From: Ahaetulla prasina
Lineage: Eukaryota; Chordata; Lepidosauria; Squamata; Colubridae
Assembly (NCBI RefSeq): GCF_028640845.1
Contig: NC_080546.1
Location: 15,287,520 to 15,351,519, forward strand
Length of the DNA stretch: 64,000 nucleotides
Direction of reading: 5' to 3'
Program-made: the position numbers and the translations under genes
The notes under the pieces: generated by a model
What the model saw: the letters and a program-made list of their open reading frames with translations, nothing else
Databases searched by the model: none
Told to the model about the DNA's origin: nothing
In this document: positions 52,378-62,690 of the stretch, piece by piece
Position numbering within the stretch: the stretch's first letter is position 1
Layout: every line of letters begins with the position of its first letter

Positions 52378-52904
52378 CATAATTTTGATAATTGTACAAT
52401 TCTTATACACACAAACACACACACACATGCTTCATGTTCAATCTCCTTTCATTGTGGAATTGTGTTTTAGAATGAAACCACTTGAGGGAGCTGCTCTACA
52501 AGAAAAAGCAAATGTAGCCCACAGTATTGTGGTACAATATTTATTTTGTTGTTGGAATAAATGTGATTCACTCACGTTTTGTTATCCATTCACTACTATG
52601 AAGTGCCAAGCATTATAATGGCCTTACAACTAGAAGGAGGGAGACAAGCGAATCCATATAAATTGGCCCGTTTTCTATTTTATGTATAGAAATAATTGCT
52701 TATTCCCGGCAAAGGGATACTTAAAATAAGACCTAGCTTATCTTAATTTTAACAATCACAGCAATCAGTTGCAGCTAAACTCATGGAGACTGACAAATGA
52801 TTTGCTAGCAGGGGATTTGTTATTTTACCTCCAACTAGCACAAGGCAGCAGGACATATACTTGTTGACCAAGTGCATTTTATTTTGCAAAAGGCAACTTG
52901 ACTT
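52378..52904. other. No gene recognised
   Basis: Contains a short ACACAC run near 52412. The rest is unique-looking and noncoding. Confidence 0.4.
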
Positions 52905-53230
52905 TCTTGTTTTTTTTTTTTTTTTTTGAAATGTTTTGCTTCTCATCCAAGAGTCTCTAGAGATTCTCAGTCATTCAGGTTGTCCCAAAGGTGCTTTTTC
53001 AGGAGGCAACTGGACTTTCTTCTTCTTGGGTTTTTTTTTTTGAAGACTTTTTTCTTTGAAGGTCTCTACGTTTAGCTCTACAATTAGGGATGAACACCCT
53101 TTGAATGATGTGGGAGTAGGAATGGATTTTCAGAGGGAAAAAAAATTGCAGACTACAGGAACCAGGAGAATTGCTCAGATGACCCTGAGGACACAGATAA
53201 ACCTCCAAGTGCTTCAAGGACCCTCTAAAA

Positions 53231-54525
53231 CAGGGGTGTCCAAAGTTTTTTTGGTGCGGGCCAAATACAGAAAAATAAGCAAAGGCCCGGGCCACACACA
53301 AGAGGTGACATATTGACACATGATTACTGTGAGTATTTCTAACTCACCTATAATGTGAAGAGCATTGCTCTCAGTGGGAGCAGTGATGCTGTCCTTTCGA
53401 TTGAAGGCGAACTTGGCCTCGGGATGCTCCGGGGACAGAAACGCCGCAAAAGAGCGACGGCTCAGCTGCCCCCAAGGGGAAGGGAGGACCCCGGAGAAGA
53501 GCCCGACGCTTCGCCGCAGCCACGCACCTGATCGGCCTCCCAAGGAGCTATGGCCGGGGTGCCCGACAACGAGCTCAGCCCCCACAGCCAGCCCGGCCTC
53601 GCATTAGCCGGGGCCCCTTTCCAGTGGCTGGCGGGCAGCGGGGGCGTGCGGGGCGCGGCCGGGGCCTCCAAAAGCAGTAGGGCTGCCCGGGCCTCGAGTC
53701 TGCAGCGGGTGTCCTCCGGCCATTGAAGCAGCAGCGGGGGCGGCGGCCTCCCGCGGCCCTTCGTCTCTAGGCGGAGAGCAGGCAGCAGTCAGTGGCTCCC
53801 AGGCGGCGATCCCCTCAGCCTCTTCCCCCCACTCCCCGCCTCCTGCCTGACTCACCAGCCCTGGGCCGCCTCCCACCTGGCCCGGCCTCTGAGCGGGACT
53901 TGGCCGGAACCACCAGTGGCTCTCCGTCCGCCTCCCGCCGCCTCTTCCTCCCGGGCGGCCGAGGGGCACCGCCTCGCTTCAGTCCATGCTCCGGGGGGAC
54001 GGGGGATGGGGCGGCAGCGGGAGTAGCACCTGTGCCTATCCCGCGCGCCGCTGCCCCCCGCCGCCGCCCCGGCGGATCCTGCCGCCGAAATTCATCCTCA
54101 GAGTCGCCCATTTTGGCGGCGCAGCTAGGCAGGCGCCACCTTTCCGTCGCTGCACGAGCTCCTCCTGCCGCTCGGCGGCTGAACTCCCCCAACCCTCTTT
54201 GCAACAGCCCCACGCCGGGACGGAAGAGTCACGTACAGAAACAGGAGCCATCTACGATTTTTATTACATATTTTACCCGAGACGTTGCGCAACCTTCTAT
54301 TGCACCAGGCCGCCCCACCTGGGAAGCTGGGCAGAATGGTGAAGGCGGCAGCCCCAGGCGGCCGCTGAGTTTCTAGTACTGGGGCTGGTTGAGAAGTGCA
54401 ACAGAGTTGAGCTCAAGCGCCATGTGCGGGCCATATTCAATTATATTTTCAGAATTTGCTGCGGGCCAATAAAAACTGACCCGTGGGCCGCAGTTGGCCC
54501 ACGGGCCATAGTTTGGACACCCCTG
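53231..54525. mobile_element. hAT element carrying a captured CpG-rich promoter/first exon
   Basis: The terminal inverted repeats are CAGGGGTGTCCAAAG... and ...GTTTGGACACCCCTG. The flanks CTCTAAAA (53223-53230) and CTCTAATA (54526-54533) agree at seven of eight. About 160 bp at each end is AT-rich transposon sequence (GGGCCAAATACAGAAAAATA on the left, GGGCCAATAAAAACTGACCC on the right). Between them, about 53395-54370, is very GC- and CpG-rich sequence unlike any other element in the window, and it carries gene-start features. No transposase remains. Confidence 0.85.
53856..54111 (-). pseudogene. Captured first coding exon of an unidentified host gene
   Basis: On the minus strand an ATG at 54111 sits in a strong context (GCCGCCAAAATGG) and opens a frame beginning MGDSEDEFRRQ. 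It continues through a basic, Gly/Ala/Pro-rich stretch including RKRRREADGEPL. At 53856 the frame meets a consensus splice donor (CTG then GTGAGT), giving a 256-nt, 85-codon exon ending in phase 1. Upstream, 54370-54112 would be the 5' UTR and core promoter; downstream to about 53395 would be intron. An acidic start followed by a basic tract suggests a nuclear protein. I do not recognise the gene. As an isolated exon it cannot make the full protein. Confidence 0.6.
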
Positions 54526-54715
54526 CTCTAATATGATGAAAATGACCAGCTGTCTGCAAGGAATATAAATTCTTCCATTCTCCACTACTGTGCCAGAGTT
54601 GAAGAAGCTTCTTGGATGAGAAGCGAAAGGTCTTCAAAAGGAAAAAACAAGAAAGCCCAGTTGTCTCCTGAAAAAGCACATTTGGGATTCTCATCCAAGA
54701 AGCTTCTTCAGTTTT

Positions 54716-54985
54716 TTTTTTATTATTATTATTCGCATTTATATCCCGCCCTTCTCCGAAGACTCAGGGCGGCTTACACTATCTTAGCAACAGTCTTCAT
54801 CCTATTTGTATATTTTTATACAGAGTCAACTTATTGCCCCCAACAATCTGGGTCCTCATTTTACCTACCTTATAAAGGATGGAAGGCTGAGTCAACCTTG
54901 GGCCTGGTGGGACTAGAACCTGCAGTAATTGCAGGCAGCTGTGTTAATAACAGACTGCATTAGTCTGTTGAGCCACAAGAGGCCC
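54716..54985 (-). mobile_element. tRNA-derived SINE with L2-type 3' end
   Basis: On the minus strand it has a GTGGCTCAACAGACTAATG head, a GGTTCTAGTCCC B-box, GACTCAGCCTTCCATCC, and an end with GCCGCCCTGAGTCTTCGGAG and GGGATATAAATGCG. An AAT-type tail follows (54721-54733). Same family as 25660. Confidence 0.8.
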
Positions 54986-56915
54986 GTTCTAACCTGAATG
55001 ATTGAAATGATTGAAAATTTCCATAGACATTTGCTGGCTAACTATTCAACTTTGCAGATATCAGCAAAGGTTTGACTTAGCCAGTCAAAATCTATGTTTT
55101 CAACGATACTGCAGAATGATGACACTTTCTGTTCGATCAAGTCTGATTCTCAGTGATTCTATGGACTGGCTCTCTCCACCATTTCTGATCTTGTATGTCT
55201 TGTACCTCTGGTTCCTGAGTGACATTTGTGGGGATTCTGCTGGTGAATTTCTGGACTGGATGACAATCCTGACCTCTTGGAGTTCTGGAGTGGATTTTGA
55301 CTTGTCTTCTGAACACTCTTGTTAAAACCACTCGGGCAAACTTCTGTTTTGGTTTTCATCCCTTGTCTGCTGTTATCTGCTCAGACTTGAGTAAACTACT
55401 GATTATCATAGCAACTGTGTGTGTGAGAGAGAGTATATAATTGAAACCAGAAGCAAGACATCTCCACAGTCTTCCTTAAAAAGGGAAGATTAGAAATTGG
55501 ATGAAAACTGTCTAGACTGGTTGAGTTGAGTGATGATTCTTTAAACAGGGGCCTGCCACCATCTCCTTAAGAGCCAGTGGAACCTCTACCTCCCCCAAGG
55601 AAAACTTAACCATTGCCTGAACCCAATCTCATGTCTTCTCTCTTGACCATGAGGGTCATGGGTCAAATATAGAGGTGGCCAACCTTACAATTACAAGAAT
55701 GCTGAGCTTCAGCCACTGTAACCACTGTAACTTAGCTCATGACAATGTTTTGCAGAGGGGAAGAAAAACACAGAATATTAAAACATTCTGCCTGTAAAGG
55801 TTTCGCTGTTGCAGTGCAGATCCTTTTCTTTTAATCATGTTGAGTTTCTCAAGGGAATAATTAATTCCATTCCGCCTTCTGAACAAAAAAAATTAAAAAA
55901 AAATCCTTAATCATTATTTAAGAACTATTGTGGGGATCAGGTGTCTTTCAGAAGCTTATACGCTACATTTACAAGTCTATAGCACTTTCTCAATAGCCTT
56001 TTCTTAAGGGAATTCGGATTTGGAAATCCATAGGCTTGATCAGATCAATCAGAATGAAAAATGCGAAGCTCTTTATTAGCATTTAAAACCTAATATCTAG
56101 AAAAACTGCAAAGATCCAAAAGCCAAAGTGTAATCTTCAAAAGATTGAATGAATTAGTTTGTCATTTGTTTTAAAAGGAAAAGCATTTTTACCTCACAAT
56201 ACCGGTATAGAAGACTCCATAATTCATAAACTTCTGAAAGAAAAATATGATAATAATAGCACCGCTGAAAATAATGCTATTATGGGATCACACGTCAATG
56301 ATTTTGAGAAGAAAGTTCAGACTTCCTGGGTTTTCTGACTTTTTCTGCTATTACCTGAAATTGACAAACCACAAAGACCTTGTCCTAATTTGAAACTGGT
56401 GATTGACCTATAATTTCCACAGATCAGCAGATTCAGTCTCAAAAAAGAATTTACCATTAAATTCTCTCAGAATGTGGACCATTAATGAGTTGCTCTCCAT
56501 GCATGTCAATTATTCTTGACACAGGCTAAGTGACAATGCTGTGTCATCAAACTTTTCCAAAAATCCTGTCAGCAATTTAAGGCAAAGACGATTGTAATTT
56601 GCAGAAAACAGTCTCCAAAAACAGTACTCGCTGCACAACCAAGTACTTGGGTTATAGGGAGTTGATATTATCTGATATATTTCTCTTTAGATCATGATTC
56701 AATGGGAGTTAATGATATATAACTCATATATTTCAGGATGTGGGGGGAAAAACGCACATTGATTATTATGACATTAACCAAAATCCATTTTGGCAAGGAT
56801 CATTATTAGGTCAACTCCAGACACCAAACAGGCCAACTCCAGACACCATGCTAAACCAGGATTTTTGTAAACCCCAATGAGCTGAATCACACTTTGCACT
56901 AAGGCAAAACCAAGC
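54986..56915. other. No gene recognised
   Basis: AT-rich sequence. 55130-55560 has an LTR-like or gene-like look (GAGAGAGTATATAATTGAAAC near 55424), but I found no paired ends, motifs or related copy in the window. Confidence 0.35.
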
Positions 56916-57470
56916 AAATAGAATAGAACAGAATAGAATTTTTTATTGGCCAAGTGTGATTGGACACACAAGGAATTTGTCTTGGTGCATATGCTCTCAG
57001 TGTACATAAAAGAAAAGATACCTTCATCAAGGTACAACACTTACAACACAAATAATGGTCAATATATCAATATAAATTGTAAGGATATAAGCAACAAAGT
57101 TAGAGTCATAAGTGGAAGGAGATGGGTGATGGGAACGATGAGAAGATTAATAGTAGTGCAGATTTAGTAAATAGTTTGACAGTGTTGAGGGAATTATTTG
57201 TTTAGCAGAGTGATGGCGTTTGGGAAAAAACTGTTCTTGTGTCTAGTTGTTCTGGTGTGCAGTGCTCTGTAGCGTCGTTTTGAGGGTAGGAGTTGAAACA
57301 GTTTATGTCCTGGATGTGAGGGGTCTGTAAATATTTTCACGGCCCTCTTTTTGACTTGTGCAGTATACAGGTCCTCAGTGGAAGGCAGGTTGGTAGCAAT
57401 TATTTTTTCTGCAGTTCTAATTATCCTCTGAAGTCTGTGTCTTTCTTGTTGGGTTGCAGAACCGAACACA
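56916..57470 (-). mobile_element. Rex1-like LINE 3' end with AATAG tail
   Basis: The minus strand matches the 3' half of the copy at 20900-21470. It encodes RLQRIIRTAEKIIATNLPS and KKRAVKIFTDPSHPGHKLF, then a 3' UTR with GTGTCCAATCACACTTGGCC, and ends in AGAATAGAACAGAATAG (56919-56938). A TTGTCA hexamer run at 57468-57497 marks the 5' break. Confidence 0.83.
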
Positions 57471-57616
57471 TTGTCATTGTCATTGTCATTGTCATTGAAC
57501 TCAATTACATTGAATCTTAGACTTAAACTATATAAGTCGTGCTATAAACAATGCACGAGTGGAACATTTTGTACGTTTTTGGGGTCTGCAGAGTTTTCAT
57601 TAGACATTATGATATA

Positions 57617-58486
57617 TAATCCTTTCCTTCCTTCCTTCCTTCCTTCCTTCCTTCCTTCCTTCCTTCCTTCCTTCCTTCCTTCCTTCCTTCCTTCCTTCCT
57701 TTTTACACTGTACAGATAAGTTTTCCCCCTCTTCTCTTTAACAGTGGATATATTGCTATCACTATTATCTTAGGATTTTGCTCTTCTTTCTTTCTCTTTC
57801 TTTCTTTTCCTTCCTTCCTTCCTTCCTTCCTTCCTTCCTTCCTTCCTTCCTTCTTTCCTTCCTTCTTTCTTTCACTGTACAGATAAGTTTTCCCCCCTTC
57901 TCGTTAATAATGGATATATTACTATCACTATTATCTTAAGATTTTGCTCCTCTTTCTTTCTCTTTCTGGCTTTCTCTCTCTTTCTTTTCCTTCCTTCCTT
58001 CCTTCCTTCCTTCCTTCCTTCCTTCCTTCCTTCCTTCCTTCCTTCCTTCCTTCCTTCCTTCCTTCCTTCCTTCCTTCCTTCCTTTTTACACTGTACAGAT
58101 AAGTTTTCCCCCTCTTCTCTTTAACAGTGGATATATTGCTATCACTATTATCTTAGGATTTTGCTCTTCTTTCTTTCTCTTTCTATCTTTCTTTTCCTTC
58201 CTTCCTTCCTTCCTTCCTTCCTTCCTTCCTTCCTTCCTTCCTTCCTTCCTTCCCTCCCTCCTTCCTTCCTTCCTTCCTTCTTTCTTTCACTGTACAGATA
58301 AGTTTTCCCCCCTTCTCATTAACAATGGATATATTACTATCACTATTATCTTAAGATTTTGCTCCTCTTTCTTTCTCTTTCTGGCTTTCTCTCTTTTCCT
58401 TTTCCTTCCTTCCTTCCTTCCTTCCTTCCTTCCTTCCTTCCTTCCTTCCTTCCTTCCTTCTTTTTTTCACTGTACAGATAAGTTTT
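57617..58486. repeat. Higher-order repeat: two alternating units each with a TTCC run
   Basis: A core of about 100 bp (CACTGTACAGATAAGTTTTC, TATCACTATTATCTTA, GATTTTGCTC) alternates with TTCC runs. Type A (57701, 58083) has AACAGTGGATATATTGC; type B (57871, 58285) has AATGGATATATTACT. The order is A-B-A-B plus a partial core at 58467. The dimer period is about 380-415 bp, and a further partial core lies at 62220. Confidence 0.9.
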
Positions 58487-58489
58487 ATT

Positions 58490-58960
58490 TCAAGGTGACA
58501 ATATCATTTGAGAAATATTGCATTTATTAAGAAAATAATTATTTACATGATGAAAGAAAAGCATTTGAACACTTTCTGTGGAAGGACAATTTCATGATGA
58601 TGGCCAGAGTATGAATTTCTCAGTCAAGACGTTTTCCAAGAATATCACCATCTCTAAATATCAGATAGTTATGCCATCCAGTATAACTTTTGTACCCCCA
58701 TACTCAGATAGTAGAACCTTCTCACCACCTTTTACACTAAGTAGTTGAATGTTTCCATCCTTGCTTTTCGAACCTGATCCAACCGCCACAACAACGGCTT
58801 GTAGCATCTTCCCTTGAGATTTTTCTGGAATCACCATGCCTTCTTTAGTTACTGTCCCAGCCACACATCTTTCAACCAGTACTTGGTCAAAAAGAGGAAG
58901 AAATTTTTTAAATGCCTGTCCTGCCATGCTGGCTGCTTCCAACGCTTTCCTTTCTGGGTT
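58490..58960 (-). pseudogene. HSPE1: Processed HSPE1 (HSP10 chaperonin) pseudogene
   Basis: HSP10 is the mitochondrial co-chaperonin that caps the HSP60 ring. The minus strand from ATG 58927 reads MAGQAFKKFLPLFDQVLVER, then PEKSQGKMLQAVVVAVGSGS and VLLSEYGGTKVILD. This is clearly HSP10 (usual length 102 residues). A net one-base loss gives a stop at 58661. The true C-terminus, FRDGDILGK, continues in another frame to a stop at 58620. The coding part has no introns, whereas the parent gene is multi-exon, and a 3' UTR with AATAAA (58527 region) follows, so it is a retrocopy. The extra Cys and Lys changes in the first loop also suggest decay. Confidence 0.92.
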
Positions 58961-58989
58961 CCTGCTGCAGCCCCGGCGTGCGCTCCCCC

Positions 58990-59361
58990 TGCTCTCAGTG
59001 AGGGAAAAGTATACCCAACTTTCTTGTAACCTTTTGAAATAATTATACAGGAACAGACTGCAAAACCCCTGTAGAATAATGAAGAAAACATTAGAAACAC
59101 AGGAAAATGTTTCTCATTTGTAGGCTCGTCTCTTAAGATCTAAACAGCGATATTATCTTCATGCCTAGCAAACAGAAGTCCAGTTGCTAGTGACAAAGTC
59201 GGACACAATGAGGTAGAAATTAATGTGCATTGTCTTCAAAGGAAGGCTATACACATTGATTCCCACAATTGTCTTGCTTTCTGTTCCTAGCAAAGAAAAG
59301 GGAGGGAGTCCCTGAGTTCAAATAAAACTCATTAATCCCAGCTTCCGTGATGCTTTGGTGG
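58990..59361. other. No gene recognised
   Basis: Unique-looking sequence beyond the pseudogene's 5' end. No supported feature. Confidence 0.4.
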
Positions 59362-59369
59362 GCTAGGCT

Positions 59370-59634
59370 CAGCGGCGGCTTGCACATTTTGTTATTACTG
59401 GTGCAATGCACATGCGGGCACCTGGTTCGTATGCGTGCCTAATTTGCGTGTGGACCTGCCTTCCACACATGTGCCCGGCCTTCCATGCATGTGATTTGCT
59501 TGCGCCCGTGCCTTCCACACATATGCCCGGCCTCAAAAACATGCCTAAATAGGATGGCATAGAGTCGGGGCCCACCCACGATTTCCACTACCAGTTCACC
59601 TGAACCGGTCCGAACTGCCTGAATACCACCTTTG
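59370..59634. mobile_element. hAT-type MITE, ACCGGTTC group
   Basis: It spans CAGCGGCGGCTTGCAC to CTGAATACCACCTTTG. The flanks GCTAGGCT and GCTGGGCT agree at seven of eight. The interior carries repeated CCTTCCACACATGTGCCCGG phrases. Confidence 0.8.
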
Positions 59635-59642
59635 GCTGGGCT

Positions 59643-60238
59643 TGAAGTAATTCAGCCCAAGTCTAGAAGTTGATGTTTCAGACGGACATTCAAAGACCAA
59701 ATAGATTTCTATTCTAACTAGGTAAGGTCTTCATGTTGTTGCTAGTTTGGGTAATGAAACATCTGCAAGAAAACAGCCAAACTCATTGTGGTTTGACTAT
59801 GCAGTATTTAGTTGGCTTCATCAAATGACTCATGATGCTTCCACCATTCTTCCTGGGGACTCAGGGATAGAATAGCCATACCTGAGCTGCAATAATCTGA
59901 ATGACCACTAGATGGCAGGAAAGAGTTACCATTTCTTACAACTGAGTAAAAGGCTATCAGATTTTTGCAGAACAGGTCTACAGTACTCTGCAAAAAAACA
60001 AAGATGGTAGTCTTACTAGAAGAATCTACTGTTCTAAGCTTGTTCCTAGCAAATCATCCTCAAAATTTCATCTCCCACACACAGGTGCAGGTTGAAAGCT
60101 GCTCACAAGATAGTGCTAGGGGTGTGTATGAATATAACACAGTGATTGATGTTTGACAGACTAGACTCACTCAGCCTAGCTTGGCATGCTTTTGGTATGG
60201 TCACAGTCTGGGATTCAGAAGGTAGATGGGTTTGGTGC
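59643..60238. other. Mostly unique; one dispersed fragment
   Basis: GCTAGTTTGGGTAATGAAACATC near 59740 is the inverted partner of the phrase at 23480. Nothing else recognised. Confidence 0.4.
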
Positions 60239-60239
60239 C

Positions 60240-60831
60240 TTCTGTGTCTACGCCCCCCGAGCCGGGCCCCCTGCCAGAAAGTGACTTGAAAGTGAGGGGG
60301 AAGGGCCATCAGGACTTACCTCTGGAGCACCGGCTCCTCTGGCTCAGCTCCCGGAGCCAGAGGCAGGCCAGGTGGAGGAGATAACGAGGCCTCCGTCCCC
60401 TGACTCCCCTCCCAGGCCACGCCTCCAGGCCCGGCCGATGGCAATCAGGCCTGGCTAGATCCCAGGTTTCGGAGATACGAGAGGTGGCTACAGCAAAGGA
60501 AGGGGTGGGGCAGGCCTAGAGAGTGCTGAGTCATGGAGCCATACCCCACAGAGTATAAAAGCAGCCCTGGCTGCTCTTCTGCTCCGTGACGAGCAAAAAT
60601 TGAGCTGAACTATTTGACTCGTGGAGAAGTGAGCTGAACTCTTTGACTCATTGAGAATTGAGCTGAACATTCGGCCTGGACTGCTGACTTCCTGGTTGCC
60701 TGGCAACCCCAAGATAAGGGAGACTTTGGCCAGCAGCTGCAGATTCCCTGCCAGGACTGATAGCAGTCATGAACTCAATTACTGGCTCGTTTAGCCAGCT
60801 CGCATGGCTGAGGCCGGGTGGGGACAGAACA
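60240..60831 (+). mobile_element. Solo LTR (TGTTGTG...AGAACA family)
   Basis: Close relative of 13076: TGTGTCTACGCCCCCCGAGC at the start, GAGTCATGGAGCCATACCCC and a TATA-like GAGTATAAAAGCAG near 60550, and GGGGACAGAACA at the end. A triplicated GAGCTGAAC(T/A)(A/C)TT(T/C)G motif lies at 60603-60680. The flanks GGTGC and AGTGC suggest a 5-bp duplication, so the exact start is uncertain by a few bases. Confidence 0.75.
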
Positions 60832-61945
60832 AGTGCAGATGTGATTGTTATGTGGATCTGATCCCTGTACATAAGAACATATTCTGTTCTGTCCGCACTA
60901 CATGTTAGTCTATGTGCAGCTCGACATATAGTTAAACTCATCTATCCTCCAATAAAACTGTGTGTAGATCTGAATGCTTTATTGAAGGAACAGGATATGG
61001 CGAAACTGGGGAAAATAGGGACACATACAATGAGAACCAAATACAAGATGGACAGTATTGGACTACTACTGAACATAGCAATTAATAAATACAGGCAATT
61101 TCAATCTCACCAGAGATGCTCTGTGTGTGGGATGTGGGTTTTTCCTTGGATGACCATGTGTCACACAGATTAAGAAGGATTCTTCTTTGTGCTTCTGCCT
61201 TCTCCAAATGCTAAAGGAAATGGAGTCTGGCTTCCCAGCGTGCACTTGTTTTGAGAGTGCTGGCTGATGAGTAGTGGGATTGGGGTCAGCTTCAAACAAT
61301 ATACTTGGTATTTGTCTCTCCGGCCACTAGATGGGGCTAGAGAGGAACAACAGTATATAAAAGTTATATGCTGGGGCATGACATACTCAGTGAATTAGAT
61401 CAAAGCTCAGACTATTGCTTAACATCTTAGTTATCATAGTATCAGATAGACTTCTGTAGGAAGTCCAGAAATCTGCTGAGTATGGCATTTCGACAGTCAG
61501 GATTCTGGATCACATCCTTTGTTTTCGTATCACAGCAGATAATTTTTTTCAAATTATATGAATTTGCTTAATTTCAGAATGAACTAAATATGAAGTTTCA
61601 TCATACCGTAGTTTATTTAAAAAAACCCTAAATCAAAGTTCATATCTTCATTACTTTGGAACGCTTCCCTTTAAAAAGTTGAGTGGCATCTACAATTACC
61701 AGCCCTCTAAATAAATAAGTAATCAAAACAATCCTATTTGCAGCATTTAAATGAGCACCTGGATTTTTAAAAAAAATGTGCTAACCCTTTCCTGCCCCAC
61801 CTTCCTTTTATGCAGTTTTTAAATATTTATCAAAATGTTTCAATCTTGTGGTACAAATGGAAATTGACTCCCCCCCACCCCTTTCTATCATAGCACATTT
61901 TATATGTGCTTTCTTCATGAATGAAAGCAAATCTGGATCCCTTCT
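60832..61945. other. No gene recognised
   Basis: Unique-looking sequence. An AATAAAACTG near 60952 could be a polyadenylation site of an unrecognised retroelement. No supported ORF. Confidence 0.35.
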
Positions 61946-62191
61946 TAGAATAGAATAGAATAGAATAGAATAGAATAGAATAGAATAGAATAGAATAGAA
62001 TAGAATAGAATAGAATAGAATAGAGAGTTGGAAGGAACCTTGGAGGTCTTCTAGTCCAACCCCCTGCTTAGGCAAGAAACCCTACACCACTTCAGACAAA
62101 TGGTTATCCAACATCTTCTTAAAAACTTCCAGTGTTGGAGCATTCACAACTTCTGGAGGCAAGTTGTTCCATGGATTAATTGTTCTAACTG
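61946..62191 (-). mobile_element. CR1 LINE 3' end with long AATAG microsatellite tail
   Basis: Fifteen TAGAA pentamers (61946-62020) join directly to the antisense CR1 3' end AGAGTTGGAAGGAACC (62024). This is followed by the CAAATGGTTATCCAAC and GGAGCATTCACAACTTC sections. On the minus strand the array is the tail of the LINE. Confidence 0.93.
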
Positions 62192-62204
62192 ATTTTTTAT
62201 TCTT

Positions 62205-62336
62205 TATTCCTTTTATTCTTCCCCCCCCCTTCTCGTTAACAATGGATATATTGCTATCTTAGGGTTTTGTTCCTCTTTCTGTCATTGTTTCTCTCTCTCT
62301 CTCCCTTTCTTTCTCTGTTTCTTTTTCTCTCTTCCT

Positions 62337-62373
<37 letters not shown>

Positions 62374-62690
62374 TGCCTTCCTGCCTTTTCTTTCTTTCTT
62401 TCACTTTCTCTCCCTCCCTCCCTTTCTCTTTCTTTCTCTCTCTCTTTCTTTCCCTCTCTCTGTTTTTCTCTTCCTTACTCTCTCTCTCTCTCTCTTTCAT
62501 TCTTTCATTCTTTCTCTCTTTCTCCCTTTTTCCTTCCTTCCTTCCTTCCTTCCTTCCTTCCTTCCTTCCTTCCTTCCTTCCTTCCCTCCCTCCCTCCCTC
62601 CCTCCCTCCTTCCCTCCTTCCTTCCTTCCTTCCTTCCTTCCTTCCTTCCTTCCTTCCTTCCTTCCTTCCTTCCTTCCTAATTTAAAAGCA
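62205..62690. repeat. Pyrimidine-rich repeat (CT, TTTC, CCTT and CCCT units)
   Basis: A partial core of the 57.6-kb higher-order repeat (CTTCTCGTTAACAATGGATA) at 62230 leads into 400 bp of mixed CT, TTTC, CCTT and CCCT runs. Reading frames here are compositional artefacts. Confidence 0.95.

Larger units (their letters stand above)
52905..54715 (+). repeat. Dispersed repeat with GAAGCTTCTTGGATGAGAAG phrase, split by a hAT element
   Basis: The left section has GCTTCTCATCCAAGAGTC, AGGCAACTGGACTTTC and GACCCTGAGGACACAGATAA. The right section has GACCAGCTGTCTGCAAGG, GAAGCTTCTTGGATGAGAAG and GCCCAGTTGTCTCCTG. The 1.3-kb hAT element separates them. Confidence 0.6.

Noticed and set aside
53365..54376. 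Plus-strand open frames in the GC-rich block as genes
   Set aside because: High GC removes stop codons on both strands. Only the minus strand shows a strong start context together with a splice donor.
54600..54640. Hammerhead ribozyme core in the GGATGAGAAGCGAAA phrase
   Set aside because: GATGAG and CGAAA resemble the conserved core, but the required CUGAUGA start is not present and I could not draw flanking stems I, II and III.
58620..58927. HSPE1 as a working gene
   Set aside because: It has no introns, a premature stop at 58661 with the C-terminus in another frame, and lies in a repeat array. It is a processed pseudogene.
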